Positions 1-12,800 of a stretch of DNA of 64,000 nucleotides are shown in pieces. The stretch is from Petrolisthes cinctipes (Eukaryota; Arthropoda; Malacostraca; Decapoda; Porcellanidae), in NCBI GenBank assembly GCA_033782935.1, contig JAWQEG010000167.1, forward strand, positions 1,141,001-1,205,000, read 5' to 3'. The notes below the pieces were generated by a model that saw only the letters and a list, made by a program, of their open reading frames with translations, had not been told where the DNA came from and did no database searches. Each line of letters opens with the position of its first letter. Position 1 is the stretch's first letter. Made by a program: the position numbers and the translations under genes.

Positions 1-1586
1 AAAATATCGATTTTAAGCATGTTTTGGGTCTGTATCTTGAAAACATTCTAGGAAGGAGTAGGCATGTACAGGTCGCTTCTGGGACCCAAAAATACCGAAT
101 TTTCTGGTGTTTTGAACCTGAATTTGGGATATAGACGGGTACAGAAGATGCATACACATATTGACTTTGGGCACCTAAAATATAGATTTTCAGCATGTTT
201 TGGGCCTGTATTTTGAAAATACATTAACACGGAGTAGGCATGTATAGATCGCTTCTGGGACCCAAAAATATCGACTTTTCTGGTGTTTTGAGCCTGAATT
301 TGAGATATAAACGGGTACAGAAGATACATGCACATATCGACATTGGGCACCTAAAATATCGATTTTGAGTATGTTTTAGGCCTGTATTTTGAAAATACTC
401 TAACACGGAGTATGCATGTACAGATCGCTTCTGGGACACAAAAATATCGATTTTTTGGGTATTTTGAGCCTGAATTTGAGATATAAACGGGTACAGAAGA
501 TGCATGCACATATCGACTTTTCACACCTAAAATATCGATTTATAGTATGTTTTAAGCCTGTATTTTAAAAAGATTCTAGCACTGAGTAGGCATGTGCAGA
601 TCGCTTAAGGGACACAAAAATATCGAATTTTCGGAGTTTTGAGCCTGAATTTGAGATATAAACGGGTACAGAAGATGCATGCACATATCGACTTTTTGCA
701 CCTAAAATATCGATTTTAAGCATGTTTTGGGTCTGTATCTTGAAAACATTCTAGGATGGAGTAGGCATGTACAGGTCGCTTCTGGGACCCAAAAATACCG
801 AGTTTTCTGGTGTTTTGAACCTGAATTTGGGATATAGACGGGTACAGAAGATGCATACACATATTGACTTTGGGCACCCAAAATATCGATTTTGAGCATG
901 TTTTGGACCTGAATTTTTAAAATACTCTAACACTGAGTAGACACGTACAGATCGCTTCTGGGACCCAAATAAATCGAATTTTCGGGTGTTCTGAGCCTGA
1001 ATTTGAGATATGAACGGGTACAGAAGATGCATGCACATATCGAATTTAAGCACCTAAAATATCGATTTTGAGCATGTTTTGGGCCTGTATTTTGAAAATA
1101 CTATAACACAGTGTAGACATGTACAGATCGCTTCTGGGACACAAAAATATCGATTTTTTGGGTGTTTTGAGCCTGAATTTGAGATATAAACGGATACAGA
1201 AGATGCATGCACATATCGACTTTGGGCACCCAAAATATCGATTTTTAGTATGTTTCGAGCGTATAATTTGAAAATATTCTAGCACTGAGTAGGTATGTAC
1301 AGATCGCTTCTGGGACCCAAAAATATCGAATTTTCGAGTGTTTTGAACCTGAATTTGGGATATAGACGGGTACAGAAGATACATACACATATTGACTTTG
1401 GGCAGCTAAAATATCGATTTTCAGCATGTTTTAGGCCTGTATTTTGAAAATACTCTAACATGGAGTATGCATGTACACATTGCTTTTGGGACCCAAAAAT
1501 ATCGAATATTCGGGTGTTTTGAGTCTGAATTTGAGATATAAACGGGTACAGAAGATGCATGCACATATCGACTTTGGGCACCTAAA

Positions 1587-1762
1587 ATATCGATTTTGAG
1601 CATGTTTTGGGCCTGTATTTTGAAAATACTCTAACACGGAGTATGCATGTACAGATCGCTTCTGAGACACAATAATATCGATTTTTTGGGTGTTTTGAGC
1701 CTGAATTTGAGATATAAACGGGTACAGAAGATGCATGCACATATCGACTTTTTGCACTTAAA
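1587..1762. repeat. Exemplar monomer: 2 x 88 bp, 8 x 22 bp
   Basis: A clean exemplar of exactly 176 bp. Half A (1587-1674) and half B (1675-1762) are 88 bp each and align end to end without gaps. In the common consensus I count about 59 of 88 matching positions. Each half splits into four 22-bp blocks: A1 1587-1608, A2 1609-1630, A3 1631-1652, A4 1653-1674, B1 1675-1696, B2 1697-1718, B3 1719-1740, B4 1741-1762. A1, B1 and B4 all begin with ATATCGA, and A4 begins with AGATCGC in the same register. A2 and B2 share GCCTG, and A3 and B3 share GCATG. The monomer is therefore probably an old dimer of an 88-bp unit, itself possibly built from a 22-bp motif. Confidence 0.85.
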
Positions 1763-4670
1763 ATATCGATTTTGAGCATGTTTTGGGTCTGTATCTTGAG
1801 AATATTCTAGCACTGAGTAGGCATGTACAGATCGCTTCTGGGACCCAAAATTATCGAATTTTCGGGTGTTTTTAACCTGAATTTGGGATATAGACGGATA
1901 CAGAAGATGCATGTACATATCGACTTTGGGCACCTAAAATATCGATTTTGAGCATGTTTTGGGCCTCTATTTTGAAAAAACTATAGCATGGTGTAGACAT
2001 GTACAGATCGCTTCTGGGACACAAAAATATCGTTTTTTTGGGTGTTTTGAGCCTGAATTTGAGATATAAACGGGTACAGAAGATGCATGCACATATCGAC
2101 TTTGGCACCCAAAATATCGATTTTTTGTATGTTTTGGGCGTATAATTTGAAAATATTCTAGCACTGAGTAGGCATGTACAGATCGATTCTTGTACCCAAA
2201 TATATCGAATTTTCGGGGGTTTTGAGCCAGAATTTGGGATATAACCGGGTACAGAGGATGCATGCACATATCGACTTTTTGCACCTAAAATATCGATTTT
2301 AAGCATGTTTTGGGTCTGTATCTTGAAAACATTCTAGCAAGGAGTAGGCATGTACAGGTCGCTTCTGGGACCCAAAAATACCGAAATTTCTGGTGTTTTG
2401 AACCTGAATTTGGGATATAGACGGGTACAGAAGATGCATACACATATTGACTTTGGGCACCTAAAATATAGATTTTCAGCATGTTTTGGGCCTGTATTTT
2501 GAAAATACATTAACACGGAGTAGGCATGTACAGATCGCTTCTGGGACCCAAAAATATCGATTTTTCGGGTGTTTTGAACCTGAATTTGAGATATAAACGG
2601 GTACAGAAGATGCATGCACATATTGACTTTGGACACCTAAAATATCGATTTTGAGCATGTTTTGGGCCTGTATTTTGAAAATACTATAACACAGTGTAGA
2701 CATGTACACATCGCTTCTGGGACACAAAAATATCGATTTTTTGGGTGTTTTGAGCTTGAATTTGAGATATAAACGGGTACAGAAGATGCATGCACATATC
2801 GACTTTGGGCACCTAAAATATCGATTTTGAGTATGTTTTGGGCCTGTATTTTGAAAATACTCTAACACGGAGTATGCATCTACAGATCGCTTCTGGGACA
2901 CAAAAATATCGATTTTTTGGGTGTTTTGAGCCTGAATTTGAGATATAAACGGGTACAAAAGATGCATGCAAATATCGACTTTTCACACCTAAAATATCGA
3001 TTTATAGCATGTTTTAAGCCTGTATTTTAAAAACATTCTAGCACTGAGTAGGCATGTGCAGATCGCTTAAGGGCCCCAAAAATATCGAATTTTCGGAGTT
3101 TTGAGCCTGAATTTGAGATATAAACGGGTACAGAAGATGCATGCTCATATCGACTTTTTGCACTTAAAATATCGATTTTGAGCATGTTTTGGGTCTGTAT
3201 CTTGAAAACATTCTAGCAAGGAGTAGGCATGTACAGATCGCTTCTGGGACCCAAAAATATTGAATTTTCTGGTGTTTTGAACCTGAATTTGGGATATAGA
3301 CTGGTACAGAAGATCCATACACATATTGACTTTGGGCAGCTAAAATATCGATTTTCAGCATGTTTTAGGCCTGTATTTTGAAAATACTCTAACATGGAGT
3401 ATGCATGTACACATTGCTTTTGGGACCCAAAAATATCGAATATTCGGGTGTTTTGAGTCTGAATTAGAGATATAAACGGGTACAGAAGATGCATGCACAT
3501 ATCGACTTTGGGCACCTAAAATATCGATTTTGAGCATGTTTTGAGCCTGTATTTTGAAAATACTCTAACACTGTGTAGGCATGTACAGATCGCTTCTGAG
3601 ACACAAAAATATCGATTTTTTGGGTGTTTTGAGCCTGAATTTGAGATATAAACGGGTTCAGAAGATGCATGCACATATTGACTTTTTGCACCTAAAATAT
3701 CGATTTTGAGCATGTTTTGGGCCTGTATTTTGAAAATACTCTAACACTGTGTAGGCATGTACAGATCGCTTCTGAGACACAATAATATCGATTTTTTGGG
3801 TGTTTTGAGCCTGAATTTGAGATATAAACGGGTACAGAAGATGCATGCACATATCGACTTTTTGCACTTAAAATATCGATTTTGAGCATGTTTTGGGTCT
3901 GTATCTTGAGAATATTCTAGCACTGAGTAGGCATGTACAGATCGCTTCTGAGACCCAAAATTATCGAATTTTCGGGTGTTTTTAACCTGAATTTGGGATA
4001 TAGACGGATACAGAAGATGCATGTACATATCGACTTTGGGCACCTAAAATATCGATTTTGAGCATGTTTTGGGCCTGTATTTTGAAAAAACTATAGCATG
4101 GTGTAGACATGTACAGATCGCTTCTGGGACACAAAAATATCGTTTTTTTGGGTGTTTTGAGTCTGAATTTGAGATATAAACGGGTACAGAAGAAGCATGC
4201 ACATATCGACTTTGGCACCCAAAATATCGATTTTTTGTATGTTTTGGGCGTATAATTTGAAAATATTCTAGCACTGAGTAGGCATGTACAGATCGATTCT
4301 TGTACCCAAATATATCGAATTTTCGGGGGTTTTGAGCCAGAATTTGGGATATAACCGTGTACAGAGGATGCATGCACATATCGACTTTTTGCACCTAAAA
4401 TATCGATTTTAAGCATGTTTTGGGTCTGTATCTTGAAAACATTCTAGGAAGGAGTAGGCATGTACAGGTCGCTTCTGGGACCCAAAAATACCGAAATTTC
4501 TGGTGTTTTGAACCTGAATTTGGGATATAGACGGGTACAGAAGATGCATACACATATTGACTTTGGGCACCTAAAATATAGATTTTCAGCATGTTTTGGG
4601 CCTGTATTTTGAAAATACATTAACACGGAGTAGGCATGTACAGATCACTTCTGGGACCCAAAAATATCGA
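1640..4670. repeat. 12-monomer (2110-bp) duplication
   Basis: Bases about 1640-2560 match 3750-4670 at an offset of 2110 bp (12 x 176, less 2). They share unusual variants such as the TTTTTTTGGGTG stretch and GATTCTTGTACCC. A related version with the same subtype order lies at about 6500-6980. The copies diverge abruptly at both ends, so this is a duplicated segment rather than generic monomer similarity. Confidence 0.75.
1707..1723 (+). other. CENP-B-box-like 17-mer in the satellite monomer
   Basis: The common monomer carries TTGAGATATAAACGGGT across the B2/B3 boundary. Compared with the CENP-B box core nTTCGnnnnAnnCGGGn, 7 of 9 specified positions match. The right half, AnnCGGG, is complete; the left half has T and G but lacks the central TC. 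The 17-mer recurs in a large share of monomers, with CGGAT, CGGGA or GAACGGG variants. Whether any protein binds it is unknown. Confidence 0.35.
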
Positions 4671-7600
4671 CTTTTCGGGTGTTTTGAGAATGAATTTGAG
4701 ATATAAACGGGTACAGAAGATGCATGCACATATCGACTTTTTGCACTTAAAATATCGATTTTGAGCATGTTTTGGGTCTGTATCTTGAGAATATTCTAGC
4801 ACTGAGTAGGCATGTACAGATCGCTTCTGGGACACAAAATTATCGAATTTTCGGGTGTTTTTAACCTGAATTTGGGACATAACCGGGTACAGAGGATGCA
4901 TGCACATATCGACTTTTTGCACCTAAAATATAGATTTTAAGCATGTTTTGGGTCTGTATCTTGAAAACATTCTAGGAAGGAGTAGGCATGTACAGGTCGA
5001 TTCTGGGACCCAAAAATACCGAATTTTCTGGTGTTTTGAACCTGAATTTGGGATATAGACGGGTACAGAAGATGCATACACATATTGACTTTGGGCACCT
5101 AAAATATAGATTTTCAGCATGTTTTGGGCCTGTATTTTGAAAATACATTAACACGGAGTAGGCATGTAAAGATCGCTTCTGAGACCCAAAAATATCGACT
5201 TTTCGGGTGTTTTGAGCGTGAATTTGAGATATAAACGGGTACAGAAGATGCATGCACTTATCGACTTTGGGCACCTAAAATATCGATTTTGAGTATGTTT
5301 TGGGCCTGTATTTTGAAAATACTCTAACACCGAGTATGCATGTACAGATCGCTTCTGGGACACAAAAATATCGATTTTTTGGGTGTTTTGAGCCTGAATT
5401 TGAGATATAAACGGGTACAGAAGATGCATGCACATATCGACTTTTCACACCTAAAATATCGATTTATAGCATGTTTTAAGCCTGTATTTTAAAAACATTC
5501 TAGCACTGTGTTGGCATGTGCAGATCGCTTAAGGGACCCAAAAATATCGAATTTTCGGAGTTTTGAGCCTGAATTTGAGATATAAACGGGTACAGAAGAT
5601 GCATGCACATATCGACTTTTTGCACTTAAAATATCGATTTTTTGAGCATGTTTTGGGTCTGTATCTTGAAAACATTCTATCAAGGAGTAGGCATGTACAG
5701 ATCGCTTCTGGGACCCAAAAATATCGAATTTTATGGTGTTTTGAACCAGAATTAGGGATATACACGGGTACAGAAGATGCATACACATATTGACTTTGGG
5801 CACATAAAATATCGATTTTTAGTATGTTTTGGGCGTATAATTTGAAAATATTCTAGCACTGAGTAGGCATGTACAGATCGCTTCTGAGACACAAAAATAT
5901 CGATTTTTTGGGTGTTTTGAGCCTGAATTTGAGATATAAACGGGTTCAGAAGATGAATACACATATTGACTTTGGTCAGCTAAAATATCGATTTTCAGCA
6001 TGTTTTAGGCCTGTATTTTGAAAATACTCTAACACGGAGTATGCATGTACACATTGCTTTTGGGACCCAAAAATATTGAATATTCGGGTGTTTTGAGTCT
6101 GAATTTGAGATATAAACGGGTACAGAAGATGCATGCACATATCGACTTTGGGCACCCAAAATATCGATTTTGAGCATGTTTTGAGCCTGTATTTTTATAA
6201 TACTCTAACACTGAGTAGACACGTACAGATCGCTTCTGGAACCCAAGTAAATCGAATTTTAGGGTGTTCTGAGCCTGAATTTGAGATATGAAAGGATACA
6301 GAAGATGCATGCACATATCGACTTTGGGCACCTAAAATATCGATTTTGAGCATGTTTTGGGGCTGTATTTTGAAAATACTATAGCACGGTGTAGACATGT
6401 ACAGATCGCTTCTGGGACACAAAAATATCGATTTTTTGGGTGTTTTGAGATTGAATTTGAGATATAAACGGATACAGAAGATGCATGCACATATCGACTT
6501 TGGGCACCCAATATATCGATTTTTAGTATGTTTTGGGCGTATAATTTGAAAATATTCTAGCACTGAGTAGGCATGTACAGATCGATTCTTGTACCTAAAT
6601 ATATCGAATTTTCGGGGGTTTTGAGCCAGAATTTGGGATATAACCGTGTACAGAGGATGCATGCACATATCGACTTTTTGCACCTAAAATATCGATTTTA
6701 AGCATGTTTTGGGTCTGTATCTTGAAAACATTCTAGGAAGGAGTAGGCATGTACAGGTCGCTTCTGGGACCCAAAAATACCGAAATTTCTGGTGTTTTGA
6801 ACCTGAATTTGGGATATAGACGGGTACAGAAGATGCATACACATATTGACTTTGGGCACCTAAAATATAGATTTTCAGCATGTTTTGGGCCTGTATTTTG
6901 AAAATACATTAACACGGAGTAGGCATGTACAGATCGCTTCTGGGACCCAAAAATATCGATTTTTCGGGTGTTTTGAACCTGAATTTGAGATATAAACGGG
7001 TACAGAAGATGCATGCACATATTGACTTTGGACACCTAAAATATCGATTTTGAGCATGTTTTGGGCCTGTATTTTGAAAATACTATAACACAGTGTAGAC
7101 ATGTACACATCGCTTCTGGGACACAAAAATATCGATTTTTTGGGTGTTTTGAGCTTGAATTTGAGATATAAACGGGTACAGAAGATGCATGCACATATCG
7201 ACTTTTTGCACCTAAAATATCGATTTTGAGCATGTTTTGGGTCTGTATCATGAAAACTTTCTAGCAAGAAGTAGGCATGTACAGATTGCTTCTGGGACTC
7301 AAAAATATCGAATTTTCGAGTGTTTTGAACCTGAATTTGGGATATAGACGGGTACAGAAGATGCATGCACATATCGACTTTGGGCACCTAAAATATCGAT
7401 TTTGAGCATGTTTTGGGTCTGTATTTTGAAAATACTCTAACACGGAGTATGCATGTACAGATGGCTTTTGAGACCCAAAAATATCGAATATTCGGGTGTT
7501 TTGAGTCTGAATTTGAGATATAAACGGGTAGAGAAGATGCATGCACATATCGACTTTGGGCACCCAAAATATCGATTTTGAGCATGTTTTAAGCCTGTAT

Positions 7601-9151
7601 TTTTAAAATACTCTAACACGGAGTAGACACGTACAGATCGCTTCTGGGACCCAAATAAAACGAATTTTCGGTTGTTCTGAGCCTGAATTTGAGATATGAA
7701 CAGGTACAGAAGATGCATGCACATATCGACTTTGGGCACCTAAAATATCGATTTTGAGCATGTTTTGGGCCTGTATTTTGAAAATACTCAAACACGGTGT
7801 AGACATGTACAGATCGCTTCTGGGACACAAAAATATCGACTTTTTGGGTGTTTTGAGCCTGAATTTGAGATATAAACGGGTACAGAAGATGCATGCACAT
7901 ATCGACTTTAGCACCCAAAATATCGATTTTTAGTATGTTTTGGGCGTATAATTTGAAAATATTCTAGCACTGAGTAGGCATGTACTGATCGTTTCTGGGA
8001 CCCAAAAATATCGAATTTTCGGGGGTTTTGAGCCTGAATTTGGGATATAACCGGGTACAGAGGATGCATGCACATATCGACTTTTTGCACCTAAAATATC
8101 GATTTTAAGCATGTTTTGGGTCTGTATCTTGAAAACATTCTAGGAAGAAGTAGGCATGTACAGGTCGCTTCTAGGACCCAAAAATACCGAATTTTCGGGT
8201 GTTTTGAACCTGAATTTGGGATATAGACGGGTACAGAAGATGCATACACATATTGACTTTGGGCACCTAAAATATCGATTTTCAGTATGTTTTGGGTCTG
8301 TATTTTAAAAACACTCTAACACGGAGTATGCACGTACAGATCGCTTCTGGGACCCAAAAACATTGAATTTTCAGGTGTTTTGAGCCTGAATTTGAGATAT
8401 AAACGGGTACAGAAGATACATGTACATATCGACTTTGGGCACCCAAAATATCGATTTTGAGCATGTTTTGGGCCTGAATTTTTAAAATACTCAAACACTG
8501 AGTAGACACGTACAGATCGCTTCTGGGACCCAAAAAAATCGAATTTTCGGGTGTTCTGAGGCTGAATTTGAGATATGAACGGGTACAGAAGATGCAAGCA
8601 CATATCGAATTTAAGCACTTAAAATATCGATTTTATGCATGTTTTGGGCCTGTATTTTGAAAATACTATAACGCAGTGTAGACATGTACAGATCGCTTCT
8701 GGGACACAAAAATATCGACTTTTTGGGTGTTTTGAGCCTGAATTTGAGATATAAACGGGTACAGAAGATGCATGCACATATCGACTTTGGGCACCTAAAA
8801 TATCGATTTTGAGCATGTTTTGGGTCTGTATCATGAAAACTTTCTAGCAAGAAGTAGGCATGTACAGATTGCTTCTGGGACTCAAAAATATCGAATTTTC
8901 GAGTATTTTGAACCTGAATTTGGGATATAGACGGGTACAGAAGATGCATACACATTTTGACTTTGGGCAGCTAAAATATCGATTTACAGCATGTTTTAGG
9001 CCTGTATTTTAAAAATACTCTAACACGGAGTATGCATGTACATATGGCTTTTGGGACCCAAAAATATCGAATATTCTGGTGTTTTGAGTCTGAATTTGAG
9101 ATATAAACGGGTACAGAAGATGCATGCACATATCGACTTTGGGCACCCAAA

Positions 9152-9854
9152 ATATCGATTTTGAGCATGTTTTGAGCCTGCATTTTTAAAATACTCTAAC
9201 ACTGAGTAGACACGTACCGATCGCTTCTGGAACCCAAATAAATCGAATTTTAGGGTGTTCTGAGCCTGAATTTGAGATATGAACGGATACAGAAGATGCA
9301 TGCACATATCGACTTTGGGCACCTAAAATATCGATTTTGAGCATGTTTTGGGGCTGTATTTTGAAAATACTATAGCACGGTGTAGACATGTACAGATCGC
9401 TTCTGGGAAACAAAAATATCGATTTTTTGGGTGTTTTGAGCCTGAATTTGAGATATAAACGGGTACAGAAGATGCATGCACATATCGACTTTGGCACCCA
9501 AAATATCGATTTTTAGTATGTTTTGGGAGTATAATTTGAAAATATTCTAGCACTGAGTAGGCATGTACAGATCGATTCTGGGACCCAAAAATATCGAATT
9601 TTCGGGGGTTTTGAGCCAGAATTTGGGATATAACCGGGTACAGAGGATGCATGCACATATCGACTTTTTGCACCTAAAATATCGATTTTAAGCATGTTTT
9701 GGGTCTGTATCTTGAAAACATTCTAGGAAGGAGTAGGCATGTACAGGTCGCTTCTGGGACCCAAAAATACCGAATTTTCTGGTGTTTTGAACCTGAATTT
9801 GGGATATAGACGGGTACAGAAGATGCATACACATATCGACTTTGGGCACCTAAA
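9152..9854. repeat. Exemplar four-subtype block, order 6-4-3-2
   Basis: Four consecutive monomers of distinct subtype. Subtype 6 (9152-9327) has CTGAGTAGACACG, AAATAAATCGAA and GATATGAACGG. Subtype 4 (9328-9502) has CTATAGCACGGTGTAGACATG split over A2/A3 and ATCGATTTTTTGGG. Subtype 3 (9503-9678) has TTTTTAGTATG and GTATAATTTG. Subtype 2 (9679-9854) has GGGTCTGTATCTTG followed by a CTAGGAAGGAG or CTAGCAAGGAG variant. The same order recurs near 6.2, 7.6, 15.0, 18.0, 20.1, 22.2, 25.9, 28.3, 51.0 and 53.3 kb. Confidence 0.8.
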
Positions 9855-12800
9855 ATATAGATTTTCAGCATGTTTTGGGCCTGTATTTTGAAAATACATT
9901 AACACGGAGTAGGCATGTATAGATCGCTTCTGGGACCCAAAAATATCGACTTTTCTGGTGTTTTGAGCCTGAATTTGAGATATAAACGGGTACAGAAGAT
10001 ACATGCACATATCGACATTGGGCACCTAAAATATCGATTTTGAGTATGTTTTAGGCCTGTATTTTGAAAATACTCTAACACGGAGTATGCATGTACAGAT
10101 CGCTTCTGGGACACAAAAATATCGATTTTTTGGGTATTTTGAGCCTGAATTTGAGATATAAACGGGTACAGAAGATGCATGCACATATCGACTTTTCACA
10201 CCTAAAATATCGATTTATAGTATGTTTTAAGCCTGTATTTTAAAAACATTCTAGCACTGAGTAGGCATGTGCAGATCGCTTAAGGGACCCAAAAATATCG
10301 AATTTTCGGAGTTTTGAGCCTGAATTTGAGATATAAACGGGTACAGAAGATGCATGCACATATCGACTTTTTGCACCTAAAATATCGATTTTAAGCATGT
10401 TTTGGGTCTGTATCTTGAAAACATTCTAGGATGGAGTAGGCATGTACAGGTCGCTTCTGGGACCCAAAAATACCGAGTTTTCTGGTGTTTTGAACCTGAA
10501 TTTGGGATATAGACGGGTACAGAAGATGCATACACATATTGACTTTGGGCACCCAAAATATCGATTTTGAGCATGTTTTGGACCTGAATTTTTAAAATAC
10601 TCTAACACTGAGTAGACACGTACAGATCGCTTCTGGGACCAAAATAAATCGAATTTTCGGGTGTTCTGAGCCTGAATTTGAGATATGAACGGGTACAGAA
10701 GATGCATGCACATATCGAATTTAAGCACCTAAAATATCGATTTTGAGCATGTTTTGGGCCTGTATTTTGAAAATACTATAACACAGTGTAGACATGTACA
10801 GATCGCTTCTGGGACACAAAAATATCGATTTTTTGGGTGTTTTGAGCCTGAATTTGAGATATAAACGGATACAGAAGATGCATGCACATATCGACTTTTG
10901 GCACCCAAAATATCGATTTTTAGTATGTTTCGAGCGTATAATTTGAAAATATTCTAGCACTGAGTAGGTATGTACAGATCGCTTCTGGGACCCAAAAATA
11001 TCGAATTTTCGAGTGTTTTGAACCTGAATTTGGGATATAGACGGGTACAGAAGATACATACACATATTGACTTTGGGCAGCTAAAATATCGATTTTCAGC
11101 ATGTTTTAGGCCTGTATTTTGAAAATACTCTAACATGGAGTATGCATGTACACATTGCTTTTGGGACCCAAAAATATCGAATATTCGGGTGTTTTGAGTC
11201 TGAATTTGAGATATAAACGGGTACAGAAGATGCATGCACATATCGACTTTGGGCACCTAAAATATCGATTTTGAGCATGTTTTGGGCCTGTATTTTGAAA
11301 ATACTCTAACACGGAGTATGCATGTACAGATCGCTTCTGAGACACAATAATATCGATTTTTTGGGTGTTTTGAGCCTGAATTTGAGATATAAACGGGTAC
11401 AGAAGATGCATGCACATATCGACTTTTTGCACTTAAAATATCGATTTTGAGCATGTTTTGGGTCTGTATCTTGAGAATATTCTAGCACTGAGTAGGCATG
11501 TACAGATCGCTTCTGGGACCCAAAATTATCGAATTTTCGGGTGTTTTTAACCTGAATTTGGGATATAGACGGATACAGAAGATGCATGTACATATCGACT
11601 TTGGGCACCTAAAATATCGATTTTGAGCATGTTTTGGGCCTCTATTTTGAAAAAACTATAGCATGGTGTAGACATGTACAGATCGCTTCTGGGACACAAA
11701 AATATCGTTTTTTAGGGTGTTTTGAGCCTGAATTTGAGATATAAACGGGTACAGAAGATGCATGCACATATCGACTTTGGCACCCAAAATATCGATTTTT
11801 TGTATGTTTTGGGCGTATAATTTGAAAATATTCTAGCACTGAGTAGGCATGTACAGATCGATTCTTGTACCCAAATATATCGAATTTTCGGGGTTTTTTT
11901 AGCCAGAATTTGGGATATAACCGGGTACAGAGGATGCATGCACATATCGACTTTTTGCACCTAAAATATCGATTTTAAGCATGTTTTGGGTCTGTATCTT
12001 GAAAACATTCTAGCAAGGAGTAGGCATGTACAGGTCGCTTCTGGGACCCAAAAATACCGAAATTTCTGGTGTTTTGAACCTGAATTTGGGATATAGACGG
12101 GTACAGAAGATGCATACACATATTGACTTTGGGCACCTAAAATATAGATTTTCAGCATGTTTTGGGCCTGTATTTTGAAAATACATTAACACGGAGTAGG
12201 CATGTACAGATCGCTTCTGGGACCCAAAAATATCGATTTTTCGGGTGTTTTGAACCTGAATTTGAGATATAAACGGGTACAGAAGATGCATGCACATATT
12301 GACTTTGGACACCTAAAATATCGATTTTGAGCATGTTTTGGGCCTGTATTTTGAAAATACTATAACACAGTGTAGACATGTACACATCGCTTCTGGGACA
12401 CAAAAATATCGATTTTTTGGGTGTTTTGAGCTTGAATTTGAGATATAAACGGGTACAGAAGATGCATGCACATATCGACTTTGGGCACCTAAAATATCGA
12501 TTTTGAGTATGTTTTTTGGCCTGTATTTTGAAAATACTCTAACACGGAGTATGCATCTACAGATCGCTTCTGGGACACAAAAATATCGATTTTTTGGGTG
12601 TTTTGAGCCTGAATTTGAGATATAAACGGGTACAAAAGATGCATGCACATATCGACTTTTCACACCTAAAATATCGATTTATAGCATGTTTTAAGCCTGT
12701 ATTTTAAAAACATTCTAGCACTGAGTAGGCATGTGCAGATCGCTTAAGGGCCCCAAAAATATCGAATTTTCGGAGTTTTGAGCCTGAATTTGAGATATAA

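Larger units (their letters stand above)
1..6580. repeat. Super-block copy 1 (paired with 9676-15377)
   Basis: Bases 1-3539 match 9676-13216 almost identically at an offset of 9675-9677 bp (about 55 monomers), and the match runs off the left edge of the window. After an 8-monomer block unique to this copy (about 3540-4944), bases 4945-5818 match 13215-14088 at an offset of 8270. Bases 5947-6580 then match 14744-15377 at an offset of 8797. The offset changes, 1407 and 527 bp, are 8 and 3 monomers less one base each, as unequal exchange in register would produce. Confidence 0.85.

Noticed and set aside
1707..1723. TATAAA within every monomer as a promoter
   Set aside because: GATATAAAC occurs in nearly all monomers as part of the repeat. 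No initiator or downstream element is associated, so a promoter call would be unsupported.
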